From Nocardioides pinisoli (lineage in GTDB: Bacteria; Actinomycetota; Actinomycetes; Propionibacteriales; Nocardioidaceae): a stretch of DNA of 64,000 bases. The notes under the pieces were generated by a model. The model worked only from the letters and a program-made list of their open reading frames with translations, ran no database searches and had not been told where the DNA came from. The stretch covers positions 1-64,000 of the forward strand of contig NZ_JANARS010000002.1 in the NCBI RefSeq assembly GCF_024199985.1, written 5' to 3'. The position numbers and the translations under genes were made by a program. Shown piece after piece: positions 53,730-63,713 of the stretch; position 1 is the stretch's first letter, and each line of letters starts with the position of its first letter.

Positions 53730-55154
53730 ATGGGCAAGACCCTGTCCGAGAAGGTCTGGGACGAGCACGTCGTCCGGAGCGCCCCCGGAGAGCCCGACCT
53801 CCTCTTCATCGACCTCCACCTGCTCCACGAGGTGACCTCCCCGCAGGCCTTCGACGGCCTCCGCCTGGCCAACCGCCCGGTCCGCCGCCCCGACCTCACC
53901 CTGGCCACCGAGGATCACAACGTCCCCACGCTCGACTGGGACAAGCCGATCGCCGACCCGGTGAGCCGCCTGCAGGTCGAGACCCTGCGCAAGAACGCGG
54001 CCGACTTCGGCGTACGCCTCCACCCGCTCGGCGACGTCGAGCAGGGCATCGTCCACGTCGTCGGCCCGCAGCTGGGGCTGACGCAGCCGGGCATGACGAT
54101 CGTGTGCGGCGACTCGCACACCTCCACGCACGGCGCGTTCGGCGCGATCGCCTTCGGCATCGGCACCTCCGAGGTCGAGCACGTGCTGGCCACCCAGACC
54201 CTGACGCAGGCCCGTCCGAAGACGATGGCGGTGACCGTCAACGGCAGCCTGCCCGACGGCGTCACCGCCAAGGACCTGGTCCTGACCCTCATCACGCACA
54301 CCGGCACCGGCGGTGGCCAGGGCTACATCGTGGAGTACCGCGGGCAGGCCATCGAGGAGCTCTCGATGGAGGGCCGCATGACGGTCTGCAACATGTCGAT
54401 CGAGTGGGGCGCCAAGGCCGGGCTCATCGCGCCCGACCAGACCACCTTCGACTACATCGAGGGCAAGCCGGAGGCCCCGAAGGGCGCCGACTGGGACGCC
54501 GCGGTCGCGCACTGGAAGACACTGCGCACCGACGACGACGCCGTCTTCGACAAGGAGATCGAGCTCGACGCGTCCACCATGACGCCGTTCGTCACGTGGG
54601 GCACCAACCCCGGACAGGGCGCGCCGCTCGGCGCGACGATCCCGAGCCCCGACGACTTCGACGAGCCCAACGACAAGGTGGCGACCGAGAAGGCCCTGCA
54701 GTACATGGGTCTCGAGGCCGGGACGCCCCTGCGCGACGTCAAGGTCGACACGGTGTTCGTCGGCTCCTGCACCAACGGTCGCATCGAGGACCTGCGCCTG
54801 GCGGCGTCGATCCTCGAGGGTCGGACCGTCGCCCCCGACACCCGCCTGCTGGTGGTGCCCGGGTCGGTGCGCGTACGCCTGCAGGCCGAGGCCGAGGGCC
54901 TCGACAAGATCTTCATCGCCTCCGGTGCGGAGTGGCGCGGCGCCGGCTGCTCGATGTGCCTGGGCATGAACCCCGACCAGCTCGCACCCGGTGAGCGCAG
55001 CGCGTCCACCTCCAACCGCAACTTCGAGGGCCGGCAGGGCAAGGGCGGTCGTACGCACCTGGTGTCCGTGCCGGTCGCCGCCGCCACGGCCGTGCGGGGC
55101 ACGCTCTCGTCCCCGTCCGACCTCACGCCGATCGCCGACCTGCAGGAGGTCTGA
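53730..55154 (+). CDS. leuC: 3-isopropylmalate dehydratase large subunit
   Basis: This encodes 474 aa from ATG 53730 with AAAGGAG upstream. The 4Fe-4S cluster ligands are in VGSCTNGR and [10 protein letters not shown], and [12 protein letters not shown] is the aconitase-family signature. With LeuD it isomerises 2-isopropylmalate to 3-isopropylmalate in leucine synthesis, and the same enzyme acts on citramalate in the cimA route to isoleucine. leuD starts 2 nt after the stop. Confidence 0.96.
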   Translation: MGKTLSEKVWDEHVVRSAPGEPDLLFIDLHLLHEVTSPQAFDGLRLANRPVRRPDLTLATEDHNVPTLDWDKPIADPVSRLQVETLRKNAADFGVRLHPLGDVEQGIVHVVGPQLGLTQPGMTIVCGDSHTSTHGAFGAIAFGIGTSEVEHVLATQTLTQARPKTMAVTVNGSLPDGVTAKDLVLTLITHTGTGGGQGYIVEYRGQAIEELSMEGRMTVCNMSIEWGAKAGLIAPDQTTFDYIEGKPEAPKGADWDAAVAHWKTLRTDDDAVFDKEIELDASTMTPFVTWGTNPGQGAPLGATIPSPDDFDEPNDKVATEKALQYMGLEAGTPLRDVKVDTVFVGSCTNGRIEDLRLAASILEGRTVAPDTRLLVVPGSVRVRLQAEAEGLDKIFIASGAEWRGAGCSMCLGMNPDQLAPGERSASTSNRNFEGRQGKGGRTHLVSVPVAAATAVRGTLSSPSDLTPIADLQEV

Positions 55155-55156
55155 CC

Positions 55157-55756
55157 ATGGACAAGTTCACCACCCACACCGGCATCGGCGTCCCGCTGAA
55201 GCGCAGCAACGTCGACACCGACCAGATCATCCCGGCGGTCTACCTCAAGCGGGTGACCCGCACCGGCTTCGAGGACGGCCTGTTCGCCGCCTGGCGCAAC
55301 GACCCGGACTTCGTGCTCAACGACCCCACCTACGCCAGTGGCTCCGTGCTCGTCGCGGGTCCGGACTTCGGCACCGGCAGCTCGCGCGAGCACGCCGTGT
55401 GGGCCCTGCAGAACTACGGCTTCAAGGTCGTCATCTCCTCGCGCTTCGCCGACATCTTCCGCGGCAACTCCGGCAAGGCGGGGCTGCTCGCGGCGCAGGT
55501 CGACGAGAAGGTCGTGCAGCGCCTGTGGGACTGGCTCGAGGACCACCCGGGCGGCGAGATCACCGTCCACCTGGAGAGCCGGACGGTCCGCGCAGGTGCA
55601 GGGGAGGACGCCGTCGAGGACTCCTTCGACATCGACGACTACACCCGCTGGCGCCTCCTCGAGGGGCTGGACGACATCGGCATCACGCTGTCCCACGACG
55701 ACGAGATCACCGCCTTCGAGGCGGGACGACCGGCCTGGAAGCCTGTCACTGCCTGA
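55157..55756 (+). CDS. leuD: 3-isopropylmalate dehydratase small subunit
   Basis: This encodes 199 aa. The swivelling-domain motifs [17 protein letters not shown] and [13 protein letters not shown] are intact. It completes the LeuCD enzyme and is cotranscribed with leuC. Confidence 0.96.
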   Translation: MDKFTTHTGIGVPLKRSNVDTDQIIPAVYLKRVTRTGFEDGLFAAWRNDPDFVLNDPTYASGSVLVAGPDFGTGSSREHAVWALQNYGFKVVISSRFADIFRGNSGKAGLLAAQVDEKVVQRLWDWLEDHPGGEITVHLESRTVRAGAGEDAVEDSFDIDDYTRWRLLEGLDDIGITLSHDDEITAFEAGRPAWKPVTA

Positions 55757-55781
55757 AAAACCCCTACAAACAGGGGCTTTG
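55757..55781 (+). terminator. Terminator after leuCD
   Basis: Starting right after the leuD stop, four A residues precede a cccct/agggg stem with a 6-nt loop and then cttt. It is a short hairpin with a weak U-run. Confidence 0.6.
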
Positions 55782-55785
55782 GTGA

Positions 55786-55814
55786 TTGTTCTCACCCTTC
55801 CATGTGCTTAGCGT
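55786..55814 (+). promoter_or_regulatory. hup promoter
   Basis: TTGTTC (55786-55791) and TAGCGT (55809-55814) are separated by 17 nt, about 58 nt before the hup start. The local base composition is unusually AT-rich. Confidence 0.6.
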
Positions 55815-55871
55815 GCCTTGCAGAGGGTCGAGCACGAGCTCGGCGTCCGAGTTCATTGGGAAGGGAAGCTA

Positions 55872-56552
<681 letters not shown>

Positions 56553-56582
56553 CGCTGCAGTCCTGCTGCAGCCGCGCGACGC

Positions 56583-56613
56583 GGGCGGGTCACCCCGAGG
56601 GGGTGGCCCGCCC
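56583..56613. terminator. hup terminator overlapping the end of cofC
   Basis: A 14-bp stem (56583-56596 with 56600-56613, one G:U pair) with a 3-nt loop lies 30 nt after hup. The last codons of the convergent cofC (stop at 56590-56592) fall inside it, so the hairpin also tails the cofC message. Confidence 0.75.
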
Positions 56614-57252
56614 TTCGCTTGCCCGTGTGGTGTGCGGACCCACGCCGGCGAGCAGGGCCGCACCCAGGTCGTCCGGGTCGTCGACGTCCGTGCGCACGCT
56701 CGTCGCGGCGCTGCCCACCTCGACCGCCCCCGCGGCCTCGTGCCGCGCCGCGGACGCGAGACCGAACGACGGGTCGAACCCGGCGGCAGGAGCGGCGTAC
56801 ACCGTCGTGCCCACGCCGGCGTGATCGCGGACGAAGGCGGCCCGTCCGGACGCGACCTGCTCGTGTGCCTCACGCAGCACGCCGGCCAGCTCGACGGGTC
56901 GCAGACCCGGCAGGTCGGCGCACAGCACCACGGGCACCGAGCCCGGCCAGCGTCGCGAGACCTCCGCGGCCGCCTGCACGAGCGTCGCGTTGAGGTCGTC
57001 GCTGACGCCGTCCGGGATCACCTCGCAGCCCAGCGTGCGCACGGACGCGGCGAACCGGTGGTCGTCGGTGACGACGAGCACGGCGTCGACGCCCGGTGTG
57101 GCCGCGGCGGCCTGGACCGTGTCGAGCGCGAAGGCCTCGGCGAGCTCGCGCCGGTGGTCGTCGGGCAGCCCGGTCAGGCGGGACTTCCCGCGGGCGGGCG
57201 GCTTGACGGGTACGACGACCACGCAGCGTGCGGGTCGGGCTTCGGCAGACAT
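56590..57252 (-). CDS. cofC: 2-phospho-L-lactate/phosphoenolpyruvate guanylyltransferase (F420 biosynthesis)
   Basis: This encodes 220 aa from ATG 57252 with GGGAGGA upstream. The nucleotidyltransferase signature VVVVPVKPPARGKSRL is at the N-terminus, and VVLCADLPGLRP carries the metal-binding aspartates. In actinobacteria the enzyme (FbiD) activates phosphoenolpyruvate with GTP to feed coenzyme F420 synthesis. No other F420 genes are in the window. Confidence 0.9.
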   Translation of the reverse strand: MSAEARPARCVVVVPVKPPARGKSRLTGLPDDHRRELAEAFALDTVQAAAATPGVDAVLVVTDDHRFAASVRTLGCEVIPDGVSDDLNATLVQAAAEVSRRWPGSVPVVLCADLPGLRPVELAGVLREAHEQVASGRAAFVRDHAGVGTTVYAAPAAGFDPSFGLASAARHEAAGAVEVGSAATSVRTDVDDPDDLGAALLAGVGPHTTRASEGRATPSG

Positions 57253-57381
57253 CGCGACGATCCTCCCACCCGGGACCAGCGTGCCGCAGCGGTCCCTGTG
57301 GCCGGTCGAGCGAGTAGCCTGCTCGCGACGCAGGCAGCGTCCGGGCGGGGCCCGCGAGAGAGCAGACGGGGAGGGATGGCG

Positions 57382-58185
57382 GTGCGTGTCAGGAAGCTCC
57401 AGCAGAAGCGCGGCTGGGCGATGACCGTCGCGGCGTCGATCCTCAAGCCGACGCTGCTCAGCGCCACCTCCCGCACCTGGATCGACGGCGAGAAGATCCC
57501 CGCCACCGGCGGCTGCATCGTGGTGATCAACCACATCTCCCACGTCGATCCGTTGCTGTCGGCGCACTTCGTCTACGACCACGGCCGGCTGCCGCGCTAC
57601 CTCGCGAAGTCCGGGCTCTTCACCAACAAGTACCTCGGCGCCTTCCTGACCGCCGCGGGCCAGATCCCCGTCGAGCGGCTGAGCCGCAACGCGGTCGGCG
57701 CCTACGACGCCGCGGTCAAGGCGATCGGCGAGGGCGAGTGCATCATCGTCTACCCGGAGGGGACGCTGACCCGAGACCCCGACCTGTGGCCGATGAAGGG
57801 CAAGACGGGCGCCGCCCGCCTCGCGCTGGCCACCGGCTGCCCGGTGATCCCGGTCGGGCAGTGGGGCGCGCACGAGGTGCTCCCGCCCTACACGAAGAGG
57901 CCGCACCTGGTCCCGCGCAAGAACATCGTGATGAAGGCGGGCGACCCGGTGCCGCTCGACGACCTCCTCGCGCTCCCGTCGTCGGCCGAGCGGACGGCGA
58001 GGGCGACGGACCGCATCATGGACGCGATCACCGCGATCGTCGCCGACATCCGCCACGAGACCGCGCCCGAGCAGCGCTACGACCCCCGCCGCACCGGCGT
58101 ACGCGAGATCGGCAACCCCCACCCCACCGCGCGCCACGCGGCCCCCAGGACGCACCACAAGACGAAGAGGAAGCACAGCCGATGA
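57382..58185 (+). CDS. 1-acyl-sn-glycerol-3-phosphate acyltransferase (PlsC family)
   Basis: This encodes 267 aa from GTG 57382, chosen because a GGAGG (57370-57374) sits 7 nt upstream; ATG 57376 is too close to it. The acyltransferase motif is [11 protein letters not shown] (HxxxxD near residue 50), with [15 protein letters not shown] as the second block. It acylates lysophosphatidate to phosphatidate. The C-terminal tail is basic and His-rich ([10 protein letters not shown]). The stop overlaps the gpsA start by 4 nt, linking two phospholipid steps. A TAGCCT at 57315-57320 may be its -10. Confidence 0.88.
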   Translation: MRVRKLQQKRGWAMTVAASILKPTLLSATSRTWIDGEKIPATGGCIVVINHISHVDPLLSAHFVYDHGRLPRYLAKSGLFTNKYLGAFLTAAGQIPVERLSRNAVGAYDAAVKAIGEGECIIVYPEGTLTRDPDLWPMKGKTGAARLALATGCPVIPVGQWGAHEVLPPYTKRPHLVPRKNIVMKAGDPVPLDDLLALPSSAERTARATDRIMDAITAIVADIRHETAPEQRYDPRRTGVREIGNPHPTARHAAPRTHHKTKRKHSR

Positions 58186-59183
58186 CGAAGATCGCAGTGT
58201 TCAGCGCAGGTTCGTGGGGCACCGCGTTCTCGCTCGTGCTGGCCGACGCGGGCAACGACGTGTCCCTGTGGGCCCGTCGCGGCGAGGTCGTGGAGGCGAT
58301 CAACGAGCGCCGCGAGAACACCGACTACCTGCCGGGCATCGAGCTGCCGCCGTCGATCGCGGCGTCCACGGACCCCGAGGAGGTCGCCGCCGGCGCGGAC
58401 GTCGTCGTGCTCACCGTCCCGTCGCAGAGCCTGCGGGAGAACCTCACGGCCTGGGCGCCGATCCTCCCCGAGAAGGCCACGCTCGTGTCGCTGATGAAGG
58501 GCGTCGAGCTCGGCTCCCTCATGCGCATGAGCGAGGTGATCCAGGAGGTCACCGACGCCCCGGCGGACCGGATCGCCGTCATCAGCGGGCCCAACCTGGC
58601 GCGTGAGATCGCCCGCCGGGAGCCGGCCGCCTCCGTCGTCGCGTGCGTCGACGAGGAGCGTGCCAAGCAGCTCCAGGCGATCACCCACGGCCCGTCCTGG
58701 CGGCCCTACACCTCGGTCGACGTCCTCGGCTGCGAGATCGGCGGCGCCTACAAGAACGTCGTCGGCCTCGCCGTCGGCATGGCGGTCGGGCTGGGCTTCG
58801 GCGACAACACCACCGCCTCCGTCATCACCCGCGGTCTCGCCGAGACCGCGCGCCTGGCCACCGCGCAGGGCGCCAACCCGCTGACCCTCATGGGCCTCGC
58901 CGGGCTCGGCGACCTGGTCGCCACCTGCTCCTCGCCGCTCTCGCGCAACCGCACGTTCGGCGAGCGCCTCGGCCAGGGCATGACGACCGAGGAGATCTAC
59001 GCCACCAACCGCCAGGTCGCCGAGGGCGCCAAGTCCTGCAAGTCGCTGCTCGAGCTGGCCCGCCGCACCGGCGTCGACGCCCCGATCGCCGAGGCCGTCG
59101 ACGCCGTCGTCGACGGCAAGATGACCGCCCTCGACATGATGAACTCCTTCATCGCCCGCGACACCAAGCCCGAGCTGCACTGA
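58182..59183 (+). CDS. gpsA: Glycerol-3-phosphate dehydrogenase [NAD(P)+]
   Basis: This encodes 333 aa. The Rossmann motif is [11 protein letters not shown], with Ser where GxGxxG usually has Gly. The catalytic lysine region is [18 protein letters not shown], and [12 protein letters not shown] follows. It reduces dihydroxyacetone phosphate to sn-glycerol-3-phosphate for phospholipid synthesis, supplying the substrate of the PlsC pathway. It ends in a direct repeat that flanks a small inserted element. Confidence 0.94.
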   Translation: MTKIAVFSAGSWGTAFSLVLADAGNDVSLWARRGEVVEAINERRENTDYLPGIELPPSIAASTDPEEVAAGADVVVLTVPSQSLRENLTAWAPILPEKATLVSLMKGVELGSLMRMSEVIQEVTDAPADRIAVISGPNLAREIARREPAASVVACVDEERAKQLQAITHGPSWRPYTSVDVLGCEIGGAYKNVVGLAVGMAVGLGFGDNTTASVITRGLAETARLATAQGANPLTLMGLAGLGDLVATCSSPLSRNRTFGERLGQGMTTEEIYATNRQVAEGAKSCKSLLELARRTGVDAPIAEAVDAVVDGKMTALDMMNSFIARDTKPELH

Positions 59184-59284
59184 GCGACGAAGGAGCTCGG
59201 CGCAGCTCACGGTGGTCGAGTGGCGACCAGGGCTGAGGCACGAAGCCTCGACGGAGCTGTATCGAGACCAGCTGCACTGAGCGA
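59173..59284. repeat. Short repeat element flanked by a 15-bp direct repeat at the end of gpsA
   Basis: The sequence agctgcactgagcga occurs at 59173-59187 (containing the gpsA stop) and again at 59270-59284. Between them is an 82-bp insert whose right part (59214-59269) begins ggtcgag and ends tcgagacc, the same ends as the repeats at 402-507 and 51946-51998. The core has a gaggc/gcctc hairpin. Confidence 0.75.
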
Positions 59285-59295
59285 GGCCACACGCA

Positions 59296-59339
59296 ACGTC
59301 ATGGGAAGTGGCGGTTCGAACCGACGATTCTCATGACGT
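59296..59339. repeat. 44-bp imperfect palindrome
   Basis: The arms acgtcatg/catgacgt and the perfect inner palindrome cggttcgaaccg share one axis at 59317.5. Only two G/A mismatches and two G:T pairs break the symmetry. It lies between gpsA and the convergent PLP-enzyme gene and might act as a terminator or protein site. Confidence 0.7.
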
Positions 59340-59367
59340 CGTGGGCCGGTCCTGACGCCGGCTCGGC

Positions 59368-60441
59368 TCAGCCCACGCAGCCGTCGAGCGCGGCGCGCAG
59401 GTCGTCCCAGAGGTCCTCGACGTCCTCGATGCCGACGGAGAGCCGGACGAGCCCCTCGGGGATGGTGGCGGCCTCGGCCTTCCAGCGACGCCGGCGCTCC
59501 AGGCTCGACTCGACGCCGCCGAGCGAGGTGGCGTGGATCCACAGGCGCGTCTTGCGGCTGAGCAGGTCGGCGGCCATCTCGCCTTGGGCGAGGACGATGC
59601 TGACGATCGCGCCGAACCCGGGGTAGCGCACCTCCGACAGGGCGGGGTGCTCGCCGAGGCGTCGTACGAGCTCCTGGGCGTTGGCCTGCGCGCGCTCGAC
59701 GCGCAGGTGCAGGGTGCGCAGGCCGCGCAGCGTCAGCCACGCCTCGAACGGGCCGGGGATCGCGCCGACGAGGTCGCGACGACCCTTGAGCACGGTCCAG
59801 AGCTCGTCGTCGCGGGTGACGATCGCGCCCATCTGGACGTCGGAGTGACCGGCGAGGTACTTGGTCGCGGAGTGCACGACGATGTCGACGTCGTCCTCGA
59901 GCGGTCGCTGGAGCAGGGGAGTGGCGAAGGTGTTGTCGACCACGACGTAGGCACCGGCTTCGTGCGCAGCAGCGGTGATGGTGGCGATGTCGGCGACCTC
60001 GAGGGCCGGGTTGGTCGGCGACTCCAGCCACACCAGCGCGGCGCCGTCGCACGCCGCGACGACCGCGTCCGTGTCGGTGATGTCGACCATCTCGGCGCTC
60101 AGCCGACCGCGTGACTCGAGGTCGGCGAGCTGCATGATCGTGCCGGTGTAGGCGTGCCTCGGCACCACGACCTTGCCCTCCTTGCCGACCAGGTCGAGCA
60201 CGGTCGCGACGGCGGCCAGCCCGGAGGCGAAGCTCAGGCAGCGGCCGCCCTCGAGGGCGCCGAGCGCGTCCTCCAGAGCCGTCCACGTCGGGTTGCCGTA
60301 GCGGCCGTACTCCACCTCCCCGCCGGCCACGTAGGTGGCCGCCATGGTGATGGGGGTGTTGAGCGGGGCGTCGGGGACCTTGTCCGGCCGGCCGGCCGTG
60401 ACGGCGATCGTGCTGGGCCTGAGTGGTGAGTCTGCAGCCAT
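59368..60441 (-). CDS. Cystathionine gamma-synthase/lyase-type PLP enzyme
   Basis: This encodes 357 aa. The trans-sulfuration family signatures are visible: YGRYGNPTWTALEDALGALEGG, the cofactor-contacting VVDNTFATPLLQRPL, and the Schiff-base lysine in HSATKYLAGHSD. Family members form or cleave C-S bonds between homoserine/cysteine derivatives; synthase, gamma-lyase and O-acetylhomoserine sulfhydrylase activities cannot be told apart here. It is divergent from ddl with an 11-bp distance between paired -10 elements. Confidence 0.88.
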   Translation of the reverse strand: MAADSPLRPSTIAVTAGRPDKVPDAPLNTPITMAATYVAGGEVEYGRYGNPTWTALEDALGALEGGRCLSFASGLAAVATVLDLVGKEGKVVVPRHAYTGTIMQLADLESRGRLSAEMVDITDTDAVVAACDGAALVWLESPTNPALEVADIATITAAAHEAGAYVVVDNTFATPLLQRPLEDDVDIVVHSATKYLAGHSDVQMGAIVTRDDELWTVLKGRRDLVGAIPGPFEAWLTLRGLRTLHLRVERAQANAQELVRRLGEHPALSEVRYPGFGAIVSIVLAQGEMAADLLSRKTRLWIHATSLGGVESSLERRRRWKAEAATIPEGLVRLSVGIEDVEDLWDDLRAALDGCVG

Positions 60442-60454
60442 GCGCGCCAGCGTA
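60442..60454 (-). promoter_or_regulatory. Leaderless-type -10 promoter of the PLP-enzyme gene
   Basis: On the minus strand TACGCT (60454-60449) precedes the ATG at 60441 by 7 nt. Confidence 0.5.
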
Positions 60455-60460
60455 GGTGGA

Positions 60461-60473
60461 TAGGGTCGTGCCG
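60461..60473 (+). promoter_or_regulatory. Leaderless-type -10 promoter of ddl
   Basis: TAGGGT (60461-60466) precedes the ATG at 60474 by 7 nt. The two divergent promoters are only 6 bp apart, so they must compete for polymerase. Confidence 0.55.
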
Positions 60474-61619
60474 ATGAACGCCACCTCCTCGGACGAGACC
60501 CCCCACCAGGCCGGGCGCAAGCCCCGCGTCGCCGTCGTCTTCGGCGGTCGCTCCTCCGAGCACGGCATCTCGTGCGTGACGGCGGGGAGCGTGATGGCCG
60601 CGATCGACCGTGACGTCTACGACGTGGTGCCGGTCGGGATCGCCCCCGACGGCCGGTGGGTGCTGGAGAGCGACGAGCCCGCGCGCCTCGCGATCCGCGG
60701 CAGCGACCTGCCGCAGGTCGATGCCGGCAGGTCGCCCGTGGCGCTGATGGGCGCGGCCACCGGCACCGACCTCGTCGTCGCCGAGCCGGCCAGCGTCCCC
60801 TCCGTCGTCGGGGAGGTCGACGTGGTCTTCCCGCTCCTCCACGGCCCGTGGGGCGAGGACGGCACCCTGCAGGGGATGCTCGAGATGGCCGGCGTGCGCT
60901 ACGTCGGCTCGGGGGTGCTCGCCTCCGCGATCGGCATGGACAAGGCCTACATGAAGGTCGTGCTGCAGGCGGCCGGTCTGCCCGTCACCCCGGGCATCGT
61001 CGTCACCCGCACCGAGCACGAGCAGGACGCGGTCGGCGTACGCGCACGGGTCGAGGAGCTCGGCTTCCCCTCCTTCGCCAAGCCCGCCCGCGCCGGCTCG
61101 AGCATGGGCATCAGCAAGGTCCACGACGCCTCCGAGATCGACGAGGCGCTCGAGGAGGCGTTCCGTCACGACCCCAAGGTGCTCGTCGAGCAGTCGATGG
61201 AGGGCGCGCGTGAGGTCGAGTGCGGCGTGCTCGGCACGGTCGAGGGCCCACCGGAGACCTCGCGACCGGGCGAGGTGCGCACCGGCGGCGACCACGAGTT
61301 CTACGACTTCGAGGCGAAGTACCTCGCCGACCAGCACACCGAGATCGACATCCCGGCCGACCTGGCCGCCGAGACCGAGCAGCAGCTGCGGGCGATGGCG
61401 GTGCGCGCCTTCGAGGCGCTGTCGTGCGAGGGCCTGGCGCGCGTCGACTTCTTCGTGATGCCCGACGGCTCGCTGGTCATCAACGAGCTCAACACGATGC
61501 CGGGCTTCACCCCGACGTCGATGTATCCCCAGCTGTGGGCGGCCACCGGGATGTCCTACCCCGACCTGGTCGACCGGCTCGTCCAGCTGGCGCTGCGTCG
61601 CGACACCGGGCTCCGCTGA
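60474..61619 (+). CDS. ddl: D-alanine--D-alanine ligase
   Basis: This encodes 381 aa from ATG 60474. ATP-grasp signatures are complete: VVFGGRSSEHGISCVTAG, PLLHGPWGEDGTLQGMLE, KPARAGSSMGISKV and the C-terminal INELNTMPGFTPTSMYP. It joins two D-alanines for peptidoglycan. The active-site pattern gives no hint of a D-Ala-D-Lac variant, but discrimination by eye is limited. It ends 3 nt before the convergent DUF3515 gene. Confidence 0.95.
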   Translation: MNATSSDETPHQAGRKPRVAVVFGGRSSEHGISCVTAGSVMAAIDRDVYDVVPVGIAPDGRWVLESDEPARLAIRGSDLPQVDAGRSPVALMGAATGTDLVVAEPASVPSVVGEVDVVFPLLHGPWGEDGTLQGMLEMAGVRYVGSGVLASAIGMDKAYMKVVLQAAGLPVTPGIVVTRTEHEQDAVGVRARVEELGFPSFAKPARAGSSMGISKVHDASEIDEALEEAFRHDPKVLVEQSMEGAREVECGVLGTVEGPPETSRPGEVRTGGDHEFYDFEAKYLADQHTEIDIPADLAAETEQQLRAMAVRAFEALSCEGLARVDFFVMPDGSLVINELNTMPGFTPTSMYPQLWAATGMSYPDLVDRLVQLALRRDTGLR

Positions 61620-61622
61620 GGC

Positions 61623-62132
61623 CTAGAGGCAGGAGAGCCCCTCGCCGAGGTGCTCCGTCAGCGCCGGGGCGAGCTCGGCCAGGGCGCGGTCGATGCCTTC
61701 GGTGCGGTAGTCCGCCGGCACCGACACCTCGACGTAGGGCTGGAGGCTGAGGGCGATGGGGGTCGCGTCGCGCGACAGGTCGGAGAGCTGGTCGTCGGCG
61801 ACGTACCAGCCGACGCCCGCGATGACGTTGCACTCGGCGGTCGGCTCGTAGTCGTCGGGCTCGGGGACGCCGCACGTCAGGACGTACGCCGGGTCGCCCC
61901 ACGCCGCGCCCAGCGCGTCCGCCGGCTCGACCTCGCGCCGGTCGAGGCCGGCGAGGGTGTCCGGGAGGTCGTCGACCAGGGACTCGCACGCGGCCCGGTC
62001 GGCGCCGGAGAGGTCCGCGTCGTCGATCGTGGGGGTGCTGCTGCACCCTGCGAGCGTGAGCACGACGAGGGCGGCCGCGGACGCGACGACGCCCCGGTCC
62101 GTGGACGGACCGAGGCGTCGGCGCAGCTGCAC
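61623..62132 (-). CDS. DUF3515 family lipoprotein
   Basis: This encodes 169 aa from GTG 62132 (VQLRRRLGPS basic N-terminus). The lipobox is LTLAGC. The mature part has three cysteines and the conserved YVLTCGVPEPDDYEPTAECNVI-like core (split here for length: YVLTCGVPEP and CNVIAGVGWYV). DUF3515 is typical of actinobacteria between ddl and the Lrp/thiL genes, as here. Function unknown. Confidence 0.8.
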   Translation of the reverse strand: MQLRRRLGPSTDRGVVASAAALVVLTLAGCSSTPTIDDADLSGADRAACESLVDDLPDTLAGLDRREVEPADALGAAWGDPAYVLTCGVPEPDDYEPTAECNVIAGVGWYVADDQLSDLSRDATPIALSLQPYVEVSVPADYRTEGIDRALAELAPALTEHLGEGLSCL

Positions 62133-62146
62133 GTGGGGCCGGTGGC

Positions 62147-62383
62147 TCAGATGTGGACGACCGGGCAGGTGAGGGTGCGGGTGATGCCGTCGAGGTTCTG
62201 CACCTTCGAGACGACGAGCTTGCCCAGCTCGTCGACGTTCTTGGCCTCGGCACGGACGATCACGTCGTAGGGACCGGTGACGTCCTCGGCGAGCGTGACG
62301 CCGTTGACCTGGGCGATCTCGCGGGCGACCTCCGCGGCCTTGCCGACGTCGGTCTGGATCAGGATGTAGGCCTGGACGACCAT
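62147..62383 (-). CDS. Lrp/AsnC ligand-binding domain protein (no DNA-binding domain)
   Basis: This encodes 78 aa from ATG 62383, with GAGGAG 6 nt upstream; ATG 62407 is an alternative. The whole protein is one RAM domain (VVQAYILIQTDVGKAAEVAR, then GPYDVIVRAEAKNVDELGK). It lacks the helix-turn-helix of Lrp, so it may bind amino acids or modify a full-length Lrp protein by mixed assembly. It is followed after 14 nt by the DUF3515 gene. Confidence 0.86.
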   Translation of the reverse strand: MVVQAYILIQTDVGKAAEVAREIAQVNGVTLAEDVTGPYDVIVRAEAKNVDELGKLVVSKVQNLDGITRTLTCPVVHI

Positions 62384-62487
62384 CGTGGACTCCTCGGTCT
62401 CGTTCATCGGGTGTGACCGGCACAACCTACCGCGCCGCGCGCCGGGCCCGACAGGGGATGGGTGACAGTGGTCACGACCCCGTCTGG

Positions 62488-62499
62488 TGGGATGGGCGC
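62488..62499 (+). promoter_or_regulatory. Possible leaderless-type -10 of thiL
   Basis: TGGGAT (62488-62493) precedes the ATG at 62500 by 6 nt. It is a weak match to TANNNT. Confidence 0.35.
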
Positions 62500-63450
62500 A
62501 TGGCACTGTCACCGGACGCAACCCTCGGCGAGGCAGGCGAGTTCGGCCTGATCGCCGAGCTCGTGGAGATCTTCGAGAGCGACGAGCACGTGCTCGTGGG
62601 ACCGGGCGACGACGCCGCCGTGCTGCGCATCAAGCACGGCCACGTGGTGGTCTCCACCGACCTGATGGTCGAGGGCCGCCACTTCCGCCGTGACTGGGCC
62701 AGCGCGGACGACGTCGGCCACCGGGCGGCCGCGCAGAACCTCTCCGACGTCAACGCGATGGGCGGCACCGCGCGCCACCTCACGATCGGCCTCGCCGCCC
62801 CCGCCGACCTGCCGGTGGCCTGGGCGCTGGACTTCGCCCGCGGCTTCGCCGAGGAGTGTGCGAGCGTCGGAGCCACCGTCGTGGGCGGGGACGTCACCCG
62901 AGCCGACCAGGTGATGATCGCCGTCACCGTGCTGGGGCAGTGCACCCAGGCGCCCGTCCTGCGGTCCGGGGCCCAGCCGGGCGACGTGCTCGCGCTCACC
63001 GGCCGCCAGGGGTGGGCCGCGGGTGGGCTCGCGGTCCTCGGTCGCGGCTTCCGCTCCCCACGCGTGCTCGTCGAAGCCTACCGACGGCCTGAGCCGCCCT
63101 ACGGCGCCGGCCAGGAGGCCGCCCAGGCCGGTGCGACCGCGCTCATCGACGTCTCCGACGGCCTCCTCTCCGAGGCCGGGCACCTCGCGGAGGCCAGCGG
63201 GGTCGCCATCGACGTACGCACTGAGGCCTTCGAGGTGCCCGAGCCGCTCCTGGCGGTGGGCGCGGCGCTCGGCGCCGACCCGATGCAGTTCATCCTCACC
63301 GGCGGCGACGACCACGCCCTGCTGGCGACCTTCCCCGACACCGCGTCGGTCCCCTCGGGCTGGCACGTCGTCGGGGAGGTGGCCGAGGGCGAGGGCGTCA
63401 CCGTCGACGGCAGCCCCTACGACGGCCCGACCGGCTGGACCCACTTCTGA
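62500..63450 (+). CDS. thiL: Thiamine-monophosphate kinase
   Basis: This encodes 316 aa from ATG 62500; an ATG at 62458 is possible. The ATP- and metal-binding motifs are in GPGDDAAVLRI, VSTDLMVEGRHFRRDW, NLSDVNAMGGTARH and GGDVTRADQ. It phosphorylates thiamine monophosphate to the active diphosphate. No TPP riboswitch is visible upstream. Confidence 0.93.
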   Translation: MALSPDATLGEAGEFGLIAELVEIFESDEHVLVGPGDDAAVLRIKHGHVVVSTDLMVEGRHFRRDWASADDVGHRAAAQNLSDVNAMGGTARHLTIGLAAPADLPVAWALDFARGFAEECASVGATVVGGDVTRADQVMIAVTVLGQCTQAPVLRSGAQPGDVLALTGRQGWAAGGLAVLGRGFRSPRVLVEAYRRPEPPYGAGQEAAQAGATALIDVSDGLLSEAGHLAEASGVAIDVRTEAFEVPEPLLAVGAALGADPMQFILTGGDDHALLATFPDTASVPSGWHVVGEVAEGEGVTVDGSPYDGPTGWTHF

Positions 63451-63474
63451 CCGACCCCGCACCGCCCGGGAACG

Positions 63475-63510
63475 ACGTAGCCCCCGTCGCGTGAGCGACG
63501 GGGGCTACGT
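63475..63510. terminator. Bidirectional hairpin with GTGA tetraloop
   Basis: A perfect 16-bp stem (63475-63490 with 63495-63510) closes a GNRA-type GTGA loop between the convergent thiL and rpmB genes. Confidence 0.85.
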
Positions 63511-63527
63511 GTGGAGATCTGGTCAGG

Positions 63528-63713
63528 TCAGCGAGAGACCTTGCCGGCCTTGAGGCAGCCGGTGCAGACGTTGAGACGCTTGGGCGTGCCGTTGACGGTC
63601 GCCCGGACGCGCTGGATGTTGGGGTTGAAACGACGCTTGGTGATCTTGCGCGACCAGGGACGGTTGTTTCCGAAGCCCGGCTTCTTGGCGCAGATGTCGC
63701 AGACGGCAGCCAC
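63528..63713 (-). CDS. rpmB: 50S ribosomal protein L28
   Basis: This encodes 61 aa from GTG 63713 with GGAG 6 nt upstream. The sequence VAAVCDICAKKPGFGN and NVCTGCLKAGKV shows the four-cysteine (C+) zinc-ribbon form of L28. C+ paralogues are the zinc-replete version of the protein. A longer in-frame open region upstream was rejected because the family starts here. Confidence 0.94.
   Translation of the reverse strand: MAAVCDICAKKPGFGNNRPWSRKITKRRFNPNIQRVRATVNGTPKRLNVCTGCLKAGKVSR

Noticed and set aside
62384..62499. A TPP riboswitch upstream of thiL.
   Set aside because: No recognisable thi-box sequence or structure is present in the short gap, and thiL may be leaderless.
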